DNA of 64,000 nucleotides, taken from the NCBI GenBank assembly GCA_032716605.1, contig CM064552.1, positions 8,928,023-8,992,022 of the forward strand, read 5' to 3'. Under the pieces are notes generated by a model. That model was not told the DNA's origin, did not search any database, and worked only from the letters and a program-made list of their open reading frames with translations. The DNA is from Paralithodes platypus. Taxonomy: Eukaryota; Arthropoda; Malacostraca; Decapoda; Lithodidae. Below are positions 54,158 to 64,000 of this stretch, piece after piece (position 1 is the first letter of the stretch; every line of letters starts with the position of its first letter). The position numbers were made by a program, and so were the translations under genes.

Positions 54158-54636
54158 CTCCCAATGAGCAGCCGGGCTGTCTTGTTTACATCACCGTAGC
54201 GCCTGGTGGATATATTTACAGATAATGAGCTTCATTCCATGCTCTTTTTCGTGCATAAGCAAGAGCCAGAACATAATATATATATCCGTGAAAGGGTGAT
54301 AATAAAGCTTCCCAATTACACCTGAATCATCCTTGTACGACCACGGATTCTCTTGCAACGATCGTGCAACTGGAGGCGAAAATACCCTAAAATAAGGTGT
54401 TTTGCTGATTTTATCCTTGTTGAGAGCATTAGGGAGGTGGGGATGAGATACTGTAGGCCTCAGTGCCGGCTACGTAGCGGTGGCGAGCGGTCCGAGGTCA
54501 CCTATCATCCCCCCAACGCTTGGTTTTTCGCTCATAGCTCATAATGGCCTCAAAATGGCACCCGTCATATCATGGGCACCGCAGGGGTGGCGAATATTCT
54601 CTCTCCCGTCATATGACGGGCACCGCGAGTTGAGGG
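54158..54636. mobile_element. Possible TTAA-flanked MITE
   Basis: TTAA at 54154-54157 and 54637-54640; ends CTCCCAATGAGCAGCC and CGCGAGTTGAGGG are loosely inverted. Contains repeated CGTCATATGACGGGCACCGC (twice near 54565 and 54607). Confidence 0.35.
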
Positions 54637-54661
54637 TTAAAGACTGATCTACAAGTGTGTA

Positions 54662-54875
54662 GGTCAGTGTTTTTGTTCACCTTATAGCGAAGTCCCAGGC
54701 AGCTTGGTCTTTGGCATCCCTCTTAGTCAGTCCTTTGGTTGCGAGATCAGTTTTTACCTGATACCACACCTTGCTTGGTCTACCTCTCCTTGCGACTCCC
54801 TACACGTTCATAGCCTTGCTTTTCTTAACCCAATTATTCTCATCCATCTTTTCCACATGCCCATACCATTTAAGG
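54662..54875 (-). pseudogene. LINE C-terminal fragment
   Basis: Minus strand: KWYGHVEKMDENNWVKKSKA, GVARRGRP, VWYQVKTDLATKGLTKRDAK and D-Q-A-A-W-D-F-A-I. The W-x-G-H-V-x-x-M-D ... R-R-G-R-P block of LINE C termini, as at 56.6 kb. Contains a stop. Confidence 0.7.
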
Positions 54876-55184
54876 GGATTGCCCAATATTTACTCTTGAG
54901 GGTGTCGGTGATCTTAGTCTGATTCAAATGAAATTTGGGACATAGATAGGGGGACTATTAAAGATGATGCCTGGCATTTTATTTTTATTTTTATTTTTCA
55001 CTTTTTATTTTATTTTTGTGGAGAGTGGGGGGGGGGGGGGGGGTGATTAGGGGACAAAATCGGGTAAAAATTATAAATTATACCAGTATTAAATTAAAAA
55101 TCCATATCTTATTACAAAATACCCTATATTTGTTAATTTTCGTATTCTAGTAACTGACAAAAGGGCTTTCTTTAGTAGTAAAGC
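54876..55184. other. Low-complexity intron
   Basis: T/A-rich (TTTTTATTTTTATTTT) and a G-run (55027-55042). No gene. Confidence 0.6.
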
Positions 55185-55283
55185 TGGGAGGGTTCTGTGA
55201 GGGCTCTCAGTTATGGCCTTGGCCTTGCTCGGGACCTTGGGGCTGCTCGGCCAGACAGCCTGGGGATCAGCAACAACAACAAA
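55185..55283 (+). repeat. SINE1 3' fragment
   Basis: GGGAGGGTTCTGTGAGGGCT ... CAGACAGCCTGGGGATCAGC then AAC repeats. Confidence 0.75.
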
Positions 55284-55289
55284 CAATAC

Positions 55290-55358
55290 CTTGGATTTTT
55301 ATAAGGTTGTCTCCCCTAGATACGTTGCCAACCAAGGCTGACGAGTCCCATTCACCCG
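55290..55358 (-). repeat. SINE2 5' fragment
   Basis: TTGGATTTTTATAAGGTTGTC ... GACGAGTCCCATTCACCCGG, the 5' unit of SINE2 read inverted. Confidence 0.75.
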
Positions 55359-56085
55359 GTATATTATCATTTGTTAACTAAATTTTGAACTTTATTGTCA
55401 AATCCACTCGCAGCCCATATATGCAATCCTTTCATTGTTAATTTGCAAGGCAGGAGATTGCCCCTGATATCAATCAAGTGATGAATACATGTTAGGAGAG
55501 GATCTGTTTTGCAGTTAAAACAAACATTTATATACAGTACTGTATATGTATATGATTTATTTAAACAAGCTCAGGAACAGACATGCATATATAAACCTTG
55601 TTCACCTAAAGGCAGCACTTTAAGCTGAATTTACACGGACACTTATTCCTGCAACTCTTAGATGGCAGCTTCTAAGACATCCTCATGATAATTCTGCCAC
55701 CTATAAAAACTTAGCTTCAACCTAGTTATCACCACCAGTGCAAAATAAGCTAAAAATATTAGCAGAATAAATTTGTGGATCAAAAGTTGCCGGAAAACGC
55801 CTTAATGTAAATCCACTGTTAGTGCCGGAGTTAGAGACAGGAATCCCATAGCAAGAGGATCTGTTTTGCAATTGAGAAATTTGTATGCACGGTATGCAAA
55901 AGTGGGCTTGTGATTAATGATCAACTCAAGAGTGTTAACTTTGTCCATGAGGCACTGGAGATGGTGGACAAGTTTTGCTGCTTGGTGCTGCTTGGAAGAT
56001 ACCATCTCCGCTGGTGGTGGGGCTGAGGCCGCCTCTATCACCAGAATTAGATGCGGCTGGGGAAAGTTCAGATAACTGTTGCCAC
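55359..56085. other. No gene recognised
   Basis: GATCTGTTTTGCA recurs (55502 and 55859). A 106-codon minus frame (55802-56122) has no recognisable features. Confidence 0.4.
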
Positions 56086-56500
56086 TACTCCCTCCCCTTG
56101 AAGGGAAAGGTGTATGCTTCATGTGTTAGAAGCGCAATGACACATGCTTCAGAAACATGGCCTTTTAAAGTGGATATCAACAGAATGGAATGTAACACAT
56201 GACTTCGAGATGAGAATGGTGAGATGGATGTGTGGGGCCAAACTGCAAGACAGGATATCTAGTGAAGAGCTGAGGAGACTGTTAGGTATCAAGAGTATCG
56301 GTGATTAGATGCGTACTAGCAGGCTTGGATGGTTTGGATATGTGGAGAGTTTGGAGTGAAAAGATGCAAGTCCGTGAACGTGGGAGGAGCTGCACCAAGG
56401 GGCAGACTAAGACAGACATACGATCAGACCTTATGATCTGATCTTGAATAATAAAACCTGACAAGTGAGGCAGCTCTAAACAGGGCTGCCTGGAGCGCCG
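56086..56500 (+). pseudogene. Decayed LINE C-terminal fragment
   Basis: Frames include LPLKGKVYASCVRSAMTHAS-ETWP, then (shift) RMVRWMCGAKLQDRISSEEL and TSRLGWFGYVESLE. Matches the post-RT region of the LINE whose better copy follows at 56530. Confidence 0.65.
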
Positions 56501-56529
56501 CCATTAGGATGTGAGACCGAAACCGCACT

Positions 56530-56798
56530 TCGTGTGGAGCACTTGGCCTTTAAATTTATGTATGTATATATGTGTCAGTGAAGTGATGCGCATGAGCCGA
56601 CTTGGTTGGTTTGGACACATGGAGAGAATGGATGATCAGAACTGGGTGAAGAAATGCCGGACTGTGAATGTTGGGGGAGCTGCGCGTAGGGGTAGACCTA
56701 GAATGATGTGGGATCAGGTACTCCAGTCCGATCTCAAAATAAAGAACTTGACAACAAAGCCAGCCCTTGTCAGGGCCACCTGGAAAGTCGCCATTTAG
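56530..56798 (+). pseudogene. LINE C-terminal fragment
   Basis: Frame ends at 56798: MSRLGWFGHMERMDDQNWVK, GGAARRGRPRMMWDQVLQSD, ALVRATWKVAI, stop. Followed by a (TATG)n run near 56855. Confidence 0.75.
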
Positions 56799-56896
56799 GA
56801 CGTGAAACTGTAACCACATTCTCTGTGGACAAAACGGTCTTTAAACTTATATGTATGTATGTATGTATAACAGTTATGTGGGAGACCACGGTGTGC

Positions 56897-57270
56897 GTTT
56901 GTGGGTCTGGAGAAGGCCTTTGATTGGGTACCGAGAGAGGTAGTACAGTGGGCACTGCGGACTCTAATTGTGGAGGATTCGATCATGGAAGTGGTGATGG
57001 TAAAGTTCACAGTAAATGTGGGAGTCAATCAGGTGTAAGTGTCAGTCTTCTATTCTTCATTGTGGTGCTAGAAGCACCATCAAGAGATTTTTTTAACAGC
57101 AATGGCTCGTGAGTTGCTGTATGCTGACAACCTGATGTTGATTCACTTGATTGCAGATTGTTTTGAGGTTGCTGTAGAGATATTTAAGAATTAGAGGGAA
57201 GGGATGGAAACCAGGGGTTTGAGAGTTGGTATGGGAAAACAAAGGTAATGGTGAGTCTCAAAGAGGAGGA
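56897..57270 (+). pseudogene. Decayed LINE reverse transcriptase fragment
   Basis: Across frames: VGLEKAFDWVPREVVQWALR, TLIVEDSIMEVVMVKFTVNV, SVSLLFFIVVLEA, ELLYADNLMLI (catalytic Y-A-D-D has become Y-A-D-N) and GLRVGMGKQR. Order and motifs are RT blocks A to D of a LINE. Confidence 0.7.
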
Positions 57271-59298
57271 TGTCTGACCATTTGCTATATTAAAAAGTTA
57301 TGTGGGAAATACCTCTATATTATATTTGTTATGTGTGAGTTTTGGATACATGATACTTGTAAGACATGCCATAATATCTGCCAAGCTTAGCATAAGGTGG
57401 AGGAGAGTCAACTTTAGGAATGTCTCTGGAGTGTGCCAATGAATTTTGCTACCTGTGTGACATCATACGTTATCAGTGGTGGTGGTGCAGAGGCGAGCTA
57501 TGTTTGATAGCCAAGAAGTGGGTGGATTAAGTTCAGATTTATTGCCACCATTGACATCAAGGGGTCTCTCCATCCACACTAAGGGAAGAAGCGATTTGCT
57601 GCATATAATACTGAACAAAGCTGTGTGTGGATATTAATTTTTGTTATGTCGGGCTATAATATTTACAGCTTGTGAAATAGTCTTCACTAAAATCCAGATC
57701 TGGACTTATAGACTGTAAATAACTCAACAGGGTCAAATCTAACATGTTCTAACTCTCACAAATAGGTATTCAATTAGGTACTACAGAACTCAATAACAAC
57801 ACATAACAATTATACACATGTTTATTCAAATAGATATACAGTATACCTGAAAATCAGAATGCAGCCTCACCTGGATAATTATTGGAACTATCAGGCAAGG
57901 ATTACAAGGCATATAAATGGTAGATCATGAATGGGGAGCAATTGCTCTTCAACTGAGGTTATAAACAAGGTGAATAATATGCAGCTAAATAATACACGTA
58001 ACTTATAGTATCAACTGGGAGAGTTGAGAGAGTTAACAAGAACTCAGGTTGGTAGGCTGAGTCACACGACAGGTAGTGGCGAGCCGGCTAGGTAGTCGTA
58101 TTTACTAAGGTGACCTCATTAACTAGGGGGAAGTCAGGTCATATATTTGTACTGCGGGGGTGGAAATTTAGTTTTGAGTTAGTGCAACTATACACTCAGT
58201 TTCAATGATAATAATATGAAATTAGTGGCAGAATAGTAATTAATTATTTGCACAATTTATTCTCAAGGACACTCAAGTTAGGTAATTTATAATGGGAATC
58301 TTATATTCACTTCAAACGATCGTATGTAAGAAACTGTAAGTATGTAATAATAACGAAACGCGCCGAGGAATTCAGATGTAAATTGAATAGAAGAATATCT
58401 ATTAATTGTATTTAAGAACAGATTATAATTGACTAAATAAGCTTAGATAATGAACACTCTGGAACTATCAGGGAATGACAGTGTAATTAGTAATTAATTC
58501 AATATTAGTTATGAATAGGAGGTGGCGCTAAGGTAATACTCAAAATAGTATAACCAGGAGGTCTGAACAAGTTAACAGAGTCTTAATAGAATATACACTG
58601 TAACACGGGGTGTATGGAATATGATGAATAATCAAGTAACAGAAACTATACAATGCTAGAATTCCTAAGCACGAAGAATCAGAATTACTTACATCAGTAA
58701 TCAAATGAATGTAAATACTAATTCATAAAATAATTACAATGGAGTTTAAGTAAGAGAGTAAAAATGGGGGAACTTGGGAAATAAATGTGTTGATAAAGTA
58801 ACAACACTTCTCAACGAGGATACTGAGGTAAATTAATTATAAAATTGGGCGTAGGTTCTAGGTAATCAGTGATGAATCAAGAAGGGTAATTACACACGAA
58901 ATACACTTCGACCTCAACTTGCAAAATACACAACAGAATACATATACTGTATTAGGAAAATCTGTGAGTGTGGCAAAGCGAGTTAATTAAAACAAATGTA
59001 TATAACGTATGCGTAGGACGTTCTAGAGGAAATAAATTAATTATGAGCACTAGGTCTTAAACACAGACCTTAGCTAAGTCTTTACTGTATATAAGAATTC
59101 AGAAGGATTAACACAATATGTAATTAAAGATCTTGGGCACAGATCTCAGAATTAATTAACACAACACGATTCACATATTTTAACCTATACCTCAACAACA
59201 ATAACACAATTAAGATACACAGGGATACTTAGGGTAAGTTTTGGAGGGCAGAGAGAGTAGGAGTCTGGCCGACGTGGATCGTAGGTTCGTGGAGCCAC
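57271..59298. other. AT-rich unclassified block, no gene
   Basis: From about 57640 to 59260 the sequence is AT-rich, without open frames, with many ATTAATTA-type stretches; parts echo 8450-8960. It could be a decayed element but no termini were identified. Confidence 0.4.
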
Positions 59299-59440
59299 AT
59301 GTCAGGGGTAGAGGGCGCCACTGGAGCAGGACTTCAGGCTCCAGGCTTCAGGAAGGTGGGGCGTCACTCCGGCAGGACTTCAGGCGCCAGGCTTCAGGAA
59401 GGTGGGGCGTCACTCAGGCAGGACTCCAGGGGGCACTTCA
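59299..59440. repeat. 46-bp minisatellite
   Basis: Unit GCAGGACTTCAGGCTCCAGG...GGTGGGGCGTCACTC, about 2.4 copies starting at 59325. GC-rich island in AT-rich surroundings. Confidence 0.8.
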
Positions 59441-60360
59441 GGATCGCACACTCTCCGGGCAGGGCAGGGGCAGGCTGGTGCAAGCCACAACTGTGATTAG
59501 CTACTCTGCCCCTTATCCAGGTTTAGGGTAGTACCGCAGTGGGTTTTGCATACTTTTCCACAATTTATTTGAGGTAATGTGCGACTCTTTCCTTGACTCT
59601 CGTGTACAGGGTTTCAACTCAGAGGGATATTGGGAAATGGTTGTGATGAAGTTGTGAGGTAATTACTTATCGTAGGTATACATAGTGGCTGTTTACATTG
59701 ATACATATATGGTAGGTAGTTTATTAATTACTTAAGGGCTAGTTATTTAGTCTAATAATGGAGAAATGGGATATGTGCGGACTCTTCCATGAGCTACATT
59801 CCTTAGTAAACATTGTTATAGCTCGCCTAATAGTTGTTCTTGGGAGAGGGTTATTATATCTCCCGATCCATCATCCTGTGTCCTCCCGTCTACATGCATT
59901 TGTATCTGTAGACTTCGGGCCGTTGATGTTTTACTTGCATAAACATCTCTTCATTATAAGCAGGATCCGGGGGCGGAGAAAATGCTGTGTTGTGGTTGGC
60001 GGTGAGGGCTGGGGGGGGCGTCACCCGAACAGGTGGCTAATTAGTTGGGAGGACTTCCCCTACCTGTGGCTGTTGTCATAGAAAACGGGGAAACAGGGGT
60101 CGCTTTGGTATTTGTGCTTTGGCCAGAGCATGGGAAAACAGGAGTGGCTCTTGTCTTCTGTTGCTCTCTTGTCTTTATAGGGTCTTGGAGTTGCAGACTG
60201 GCTATTCTGCAACTGTTTCTTGGATGGCTTGTCTTCAGACCCGTCATTTCAATTTTGTGTTAGAGTTACAGCAATTTATAGGGCAGCAACATATAGAAGT
60301 ACAGTAGATGGATGATAAGCTTCCCCAGTATTGTTGTATGTGTATATTCAAACCAAAGCC
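59441..60360. other. No gene recognised
   Basis: Contains repeated phrase GGAAACAGGGGTCGC / GGAAAACAGGAGTGGC at 60087 and 60131. No coding signal. Confidence 0.4.
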
Positions 60361-60503
60361 TGGAGGTGGCTTCGGACACCGGCATTTTTAGTAGTATAGC
60401 TGGGAGTGTTCTGTGGGGGCGCTCGGTTATGGCCTTGGCCTTGCTCTGGACCTTGGAGCTGCTCGGCCAGACAACCTGGGGATCAACAACAACAACGACA
60501 ACT
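60361..60503 (+). repeat. SINE1 3' fragment
   Basis: GTGGCTTCGGACACCGGCAT ... CAGACAACCTGGGGATCAAC then AAC repeats; 370 bp upstream of the third carrier exon. Confidence 0.75.
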
Positions 60504-60872
60504 GTAACCTTCATGCCATCATTTCTTCCCCCAGATTTTTTATACAACTTTTCAAGTGTTTAAGTTTTCAATAGCCTTGGTTTGATTTTGCCAGATCAAA
60601 TATGGCAGGTAACATTGGTGTTTGACTGTACAATACTTGTATGATGCATAGTTTGTTATGTTTATGCAGATAAGAATCAGTATCCAATAGATAATAAATT
60701 TGAATCATTGATAATTTACTTTCTTGAACATAAATACAGTATGTGTTCAGTCTGCATTATGCACAATTAGGAAAGGCATATTGTATATAATGTCTTCCAT
60801 ATTTTATTGTTGATATAATTGTTATTATATGCCAACAAACTTAATAATCTAATCTTGTATATATATTTTCAG

Positions 60873-61140
60873 ACTTCATGTATAATCCGAGTTCCCACCG
60901 AGCTGATCAAACAGAGGCGACAAGTCCACCAATACCACTCTTCCATCAAGGTGATCCAAGCCACATTACTGAACGAAGGCTTTAAGGGATTCTTCCGGGG
61001 TTATATCAGTACCGTGTCGCGAGAGATCCCCTTTTCGCTGATCCAGTATCCTCTGTGGGAGCTGATGAAGAAGATGTGGTCAGAGCAACAGGGGAATTAT
61101 GTAGAACCCTGGCAAGCTTCTTTATGTGGAGCTTTAGCGG
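60873..61140 (+). CDS. SLC25A26: SLC25A26-like mitochondrial SAM carrier, internal exon (repeat 2)
   Basis: Acceptor TTTTCAG ends at 60872. The 268-nt exon reads T-S-C-I-I, then the second carrier signature RVPTELIKQR (P-x-E-x-x-K), then GFKGFFRGYISTVSREIPFS and LIQYPLWELMKKMW, the repeat-2 motif typical of SAMC (R-E-I-P-F-S-L-x-Q-x-P-L-W-E), and ends W-Q-A-S-L-C-G-A-L-A-G at the start of helix 5. Donor GTAAGC follows 61140, leaving one base of a split glycine codon. The third repeat and C terminus lie beyond the window: no matching exon was seen in 61141-64000. No stop or frameshift occurs in any of the three exons, so the host gene appears intact here. Confidence 0.92.
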
Positions 61141-61257
61141 GTAAGCTTGCGTACATAGAGTTCATTATGTTAAGCTTGTTTATGTGAACTGGCAGGCTAC
61201 CTTATGTTGAGCTATTTCGGATAAGCTTATACACATAGTTCTTTATGTTAAGCTTGT
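61110..61257 (+). repeat. 80-bp tandem duplication of the exon end and splice donor
   Basis: Bases 61110-61179 (exon end, donor and first intron bases) recur at 61190-61257 with about 80 percent identity. Copy 1 reads GCTTTAGCGG/GTAAGCTTG; copy 2 reads GCTATTTCGG/ATAAGCTTA, so the duplicate donor has AT instead of GT. The duplicate lies in the intron and should not splice as a normal donor. Seen directly. Confidence 0.75.
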
Positions 61258-61465
61258 ATTTGATAGTGGCTCCTCCATCAGTGACGTACTGCCTATGCGT
61301 ATTCGTATTTGGCACCATTGCTAACCTTGCAAACCCTTCATCGGTAACGTCTCGCTTGTTATGATCAATAAACTTCACAGGCGACACAGTTAAATTAAGA
61401 TACCTAAGGATTGTCATTTGAATTGGTAACCACTATGAAAGAATAAAAAATAAAATATATAATAT

Positions 61466-61762
61466 TCATACAGAATTTAGTAAAATTTACCAGAACGTCC
61501 CGGACTTCCCAAATTGACTAATTCCTTGAACATGACGAGGTGCATTGTTATATGTGCGATCAGTTTACTTGGGAAACAAATCGACTTGCTCATGTAGTTG
61601 TGTACACCCTATGTGGTGGATTGTGTTCTTTTATTTCAAATTTTTATTTTATTAAGCGTTGTTTCCACATAGCGATGTTGATCAGTTCGTTTGCATTTAT
61701 CTTATGTCGTCCCAGTTTTAGTTTGTTTATTTTGCAAGTTTTACATTATAATTAACCCTTCC
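61466..61762 (+). repeat. Dispersed about 290-bp repeat, uninterrupted copy
   Basis: CCAGAACGTCCCGGACTTCC ... GCAAGTTTTACATTATAATT. This copy shows the sequence that LINE A split at 27.8-29.6 kb. Confidence 0.8.
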
Positions 61763-62045
61763 GCCTTGGCAGTCCTCTTACGTTTCGTACCCGCGTAATC
61801 GGCGCGTGTTGGTTGTTATGGCCTTATTTTCTTGATAGCTAAGCAATGGTAATTGGTAGAAAGATTAGCATAATTGGAAAATGAAGTACTTATTGTTATC
61901 TTGATCCTGGTGTTGACCGGACATCGGGTTGTTGTGTTACGCGTTTGTGAATACCTGTATTACGCGTGCGGGAGTATAAGAGGACAACTTAATTCCGCGT
62001 TGAAGGTTCGATGTGGAGAATAAGAGGACAACCGAAGTGCGGGGG
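61756..62045. mobile_element. Possible TTAA-flanked MITE
   Basis: TTAA at 61752-61755 and 62046-62049; ends CCCTTCCGCCTTGG and CCGAAGTGCGGGGG. Interior has ATAAGAGGACAAC twice (61977, 62021). Confidence 0.45.
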
Positions 62046-62544
62046 TTAAGCGTCTGTCCGAGTTACGCTCATTCCTCATGTGTTCCTAGCATCAGCGTCT
62101 CCTCCGAACCCACACTTCGTTCTTCGTGTAACAAGTGATCGGCAGTTGTAACACGAGAATTTTTTTGCTCATGCGCCCCTTCAGTCTCTCTTCTGGCCGC
62201 CATTTTCCCCTTCCACAGTGAGTCTGCCATATTTGGGAGGTGTTAAACTAGTTAGGATTGTACAAAAATTGCATTTCAGCTAGTATAAAATGTATTTTAG
62301 GCTAGCTGTGTTATCTTGGCCGTTCGCCAGTCATTAATCCATCTAATGCTAGCTTGTGATTTGAACAGCCCACCCTGGTGCAAACACTTAACTGGAAATC
62401 TGACCCTCGCAAAACATAATATAATGTATACCAGCGTGTTGGTATCACACCCCGCATCCCACTGTGAATGTTTTCTGCACACAAATGATGTGGGTGTGTT
62501 GTGGTTATGGTCGGGAGTTGCACGGTTAGCGTGAACGGTATAAT

Positions 62545-62787
62545 TATTATGTTCTCTCCACCAACCAAATTTACTCCTAAACTCGATTAATGAAATTAAC
62601 AAACACATGTGGCAGTCCGGGGATTCGAACCTAGGATGCTCACACCGAAAATCAACACACTTATGCATTGCACCACGAAGACAGTTAAAGAAAGGTGGAC
62701 AAGCCTACGATTTATTATGCAGTTTCGAATCCTGCATATCAATCTAAGAATGTACACACTTTCCAACTGCGCTATCATAGGCTATGC
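62545..62787 (-). mobile_element. SINE3 with two tRNA-like heads in tandem
   Basis: Minus strand: first head 62787-62705 with TAGCGCAGTTGG (A box) and GGATTCGAAACTGC (B-box-like). Second head about 62685-62608 with GTGGTGCAATGCATAAGTG and GGTTCGAATCCCC (B box). Then body TGTGTTTGTTAATTTCATTA to GGAGAGAACATAATAATT. Partial copies at 49738-49842 and 62868-62925. Neither head folds as a standard tRNA by eye. Confidence 0.7.
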
Positions 62788-62867
62788 ATAGGTGAAAGGA
62801 AATAGTAATTAATGGGGCACTTAACCCTAGGGAAGGCCTCTCGATAAACTACTACTGAACCTGAATT

Positions 62868-62925
62868 AATTATTATGTTCTCTCCACCAACCAAATTTAC
62901 TCCTAAACTCGATTAATGAAATATT
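62868..62925 (-). repeat. SINE3 body fragment
   Basis: ATTATTATGTTCTCTCCACC ... CGATTAATGAAAT, the 3' body of SINE3 without its head. Confidence 0.8.
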
Positions 62926-62941
62926 AACATTGCATATTTAA

Positions 62942-63327
62942 CGCCTTGCCGATGGGCAGCTTTTTCCGACTATTATGTGGCCTGGGAGCAAGGCCAACTG
63001 TTGCAGGCAGCGCGGGAGGGCCTCATCCAGAGCCCACAGTGTCCGGACTCATACTGGTGTGACACATAGCCATGTCTCGCACATCTGCAGTGTTACACAT
63101 AGCGAAAACAGCTCAAAACCGCATTTTTTTTTTCGATTTCGGTCTTCGTTTGCAAGATCGTTGCAAGACAACCAGACGTCGTACAGAGATGATTTAGGTG
63201 TCATTGGAAAGCTCTATTACTGTACTTGCACGGATATATAATTGTATTATGCTATGGCTTTTGCTTATGCATGAAAATAAGCAGAGAATGAAGGTAATTT
63301 TGGGCCATTATGCCCACTCAACAGGGG
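62942..63327. mobile_element. Possible TTAA-flanked MITE
   Basis: TTAA at 62938-62941 and 63328-63331; ends CGCCTTGCCGATGGGCA and TGCCCACTCAACAGGGG are imperfect inverted repeats. Confidence 0.5.
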
Positions 63328-63331
63328 TTAA

Positions 63332-63786
63332 TAATAAAAACAAAATATAATCTCACTTAGTTTTTGGAATGGTGTTAAATATTCTATCATTTGACAGTCT
63401 GTTACTTATTGGTATTGAGCTTTAGCACTAGCTCATCCAATGTCTTGGATGGTTATTGTGGTGTGGATTACAGTACAGTACAGTATAATAATTTGGTTAT
63501 TATTGATGGTTTGTATTGTCTTTGCTATTTATTTACAATTTATTATTAGTTTGCCCACTAGACTAAAAAAATATCTAACTTTCTAAGAGGATTATCTGTA
63601 TATAATCCATGCTACAAAGCCTTATCTTTCAAATTTTAACTTTGTTGGTGGGTTAGTTATACCCCTAACTATTGTTATGGTTATTTTTTTTTATTTTTTT
63701 TTTTTTTTTTTATTAAATCTATGTAACACCTACTTCTCTCATATCTAACTTTCTGTGAGGGTTAGACTATTGTTGTGAATTTATTA
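63332..63786. other. AT-rich intron, no gene
   Basis: Includes a T-run (63686-63711). Nothing recognised. Confidence 0.5.
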
Positions 63787-63787
63787 T

Positions 63788-64000
63788 ACAGGGTGTCCCA
63801 GGAGGAAAGGGCATAACTTTGGGAAATGATAAAACAAGCTATTCTAAGCCTAAAATGTTCTATAACAAAAAGTCCAAATCTCAACTGTTAAAAAGATATT
63901 GAAGGTTTTATATAGTGTCCTCCCCCGCCTCACTGTAATGGACTCTTCCATGTCAGATAGTTTCCAACTGGTCCAAAGTGAGCTATTATATCTATAATCA
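63788..64000 (+). other. Possible start of a DNA transposon, cut by the window end
   Basis: TATACAGGGTGTCCCAGGAG resembles the TA plus CAGGGTGTCCCA ends seen in arthropod DNA elements. The other end is not in the window. Confidence 0.3.

Noticed and set aside
55802..56122. 106-codon minus-strand frame as a gene
   Set aside because: Overlaps a decayed plus-strand LINE fragment and shows no domain; likely chance.
62705..62787. Functional tRNA gene
   Set aside because: A and B boxes are present but the spacing after the T arm is wrong and no standard cloverleaf forms; it is followed by a SINE body present elsewhere.
61141..64000. Next SLC25A26 exon (third carrier repeat)
   Set aside because: No P-L-D-V-x-K-like signature with splice sites was found; the exon probably lies beyond the window.

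Overview
This is animal nuclear DNA, most likely from an arthropod and plausibly a decapod crustacean. It has one conserved split gene, (TTAGG)n/(CCTAA)n tracts of the arthropod telomere type, a DIRS-type tyrosine-recombinase retroelement, and very dense LINE/SINE content. The species call is inference. No operon, rRNA, CRISPR or prokaryotic signal was seen.

Host gene: three plus-strand exons (33412-33568, 53999-54108, 60873-61140) join in frame through GT/AG introns of about 20.4 and 6.8 kb. They encode the first two repeats of a mitochondrial carrier that I recognise as the S-adenosylmethionine carrier SLC25A26/SAMC. The short first coding exon was not found, and the last exons lie past the window. 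Everything else is intron or upstream sequence filled with mobile DNA.

0-10 kb: hairpin (foldback) elements, a LINE 3' part with copies of its 3' UTR, and a gag-only LTR element (4970-7864) whose two 451-bp LTRs are inverted, each followed by a primer-binding site, with a 5-bp target duplication. 10-19 kb: a minus-strand CR1-like LINE with an ORF1 carrying PHD-like and CCCH zinc fingers, then hairpins, SINEs and LINE scraps. 19.8-26.2 kb: a Jockey/I-type LINE inserted in a 59-bp satellite, itself interrupted by a pogo-type MITE and by an almost open CR1-like LINE. 26.5-33.4 kb: a foldback, a 1.8-kb LINE with clear target duplications, and an old CR1-like copy carrying a TTAA MITE and a tRNA-SINE. 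33.6-40.3 kb: a second copy of that CR1-like LINE, broken up by nested LINEs and a pogo-type element that itself carries an L2-like LINE. 41.1-49.1 kb: a complete-length DIRS element with inverted terminal repeats and an internal complementary region. 49-64 kb: TTAA MITEs, SINEs, LINE scraps and AT-rich intron.

Two LINE/SINE partnerships can be read here. A (GATA)n-tailed SINE shares a hairpin-GGCGTC 3' signature with two LINEs. An (AAC)n-tailed SINE shares about 80 nt of 3' end with the Jockey/I-type LINE. Most element genes are broken by frameshifts or stops. The best-preserved are the CR1-like ORF2 at 22.3-25.4 kb (two stops), the RT segment at 34.8-36.0 kb, the CR1 ORF1 at 13.6-15.0 kb and the DIRS recombinase.
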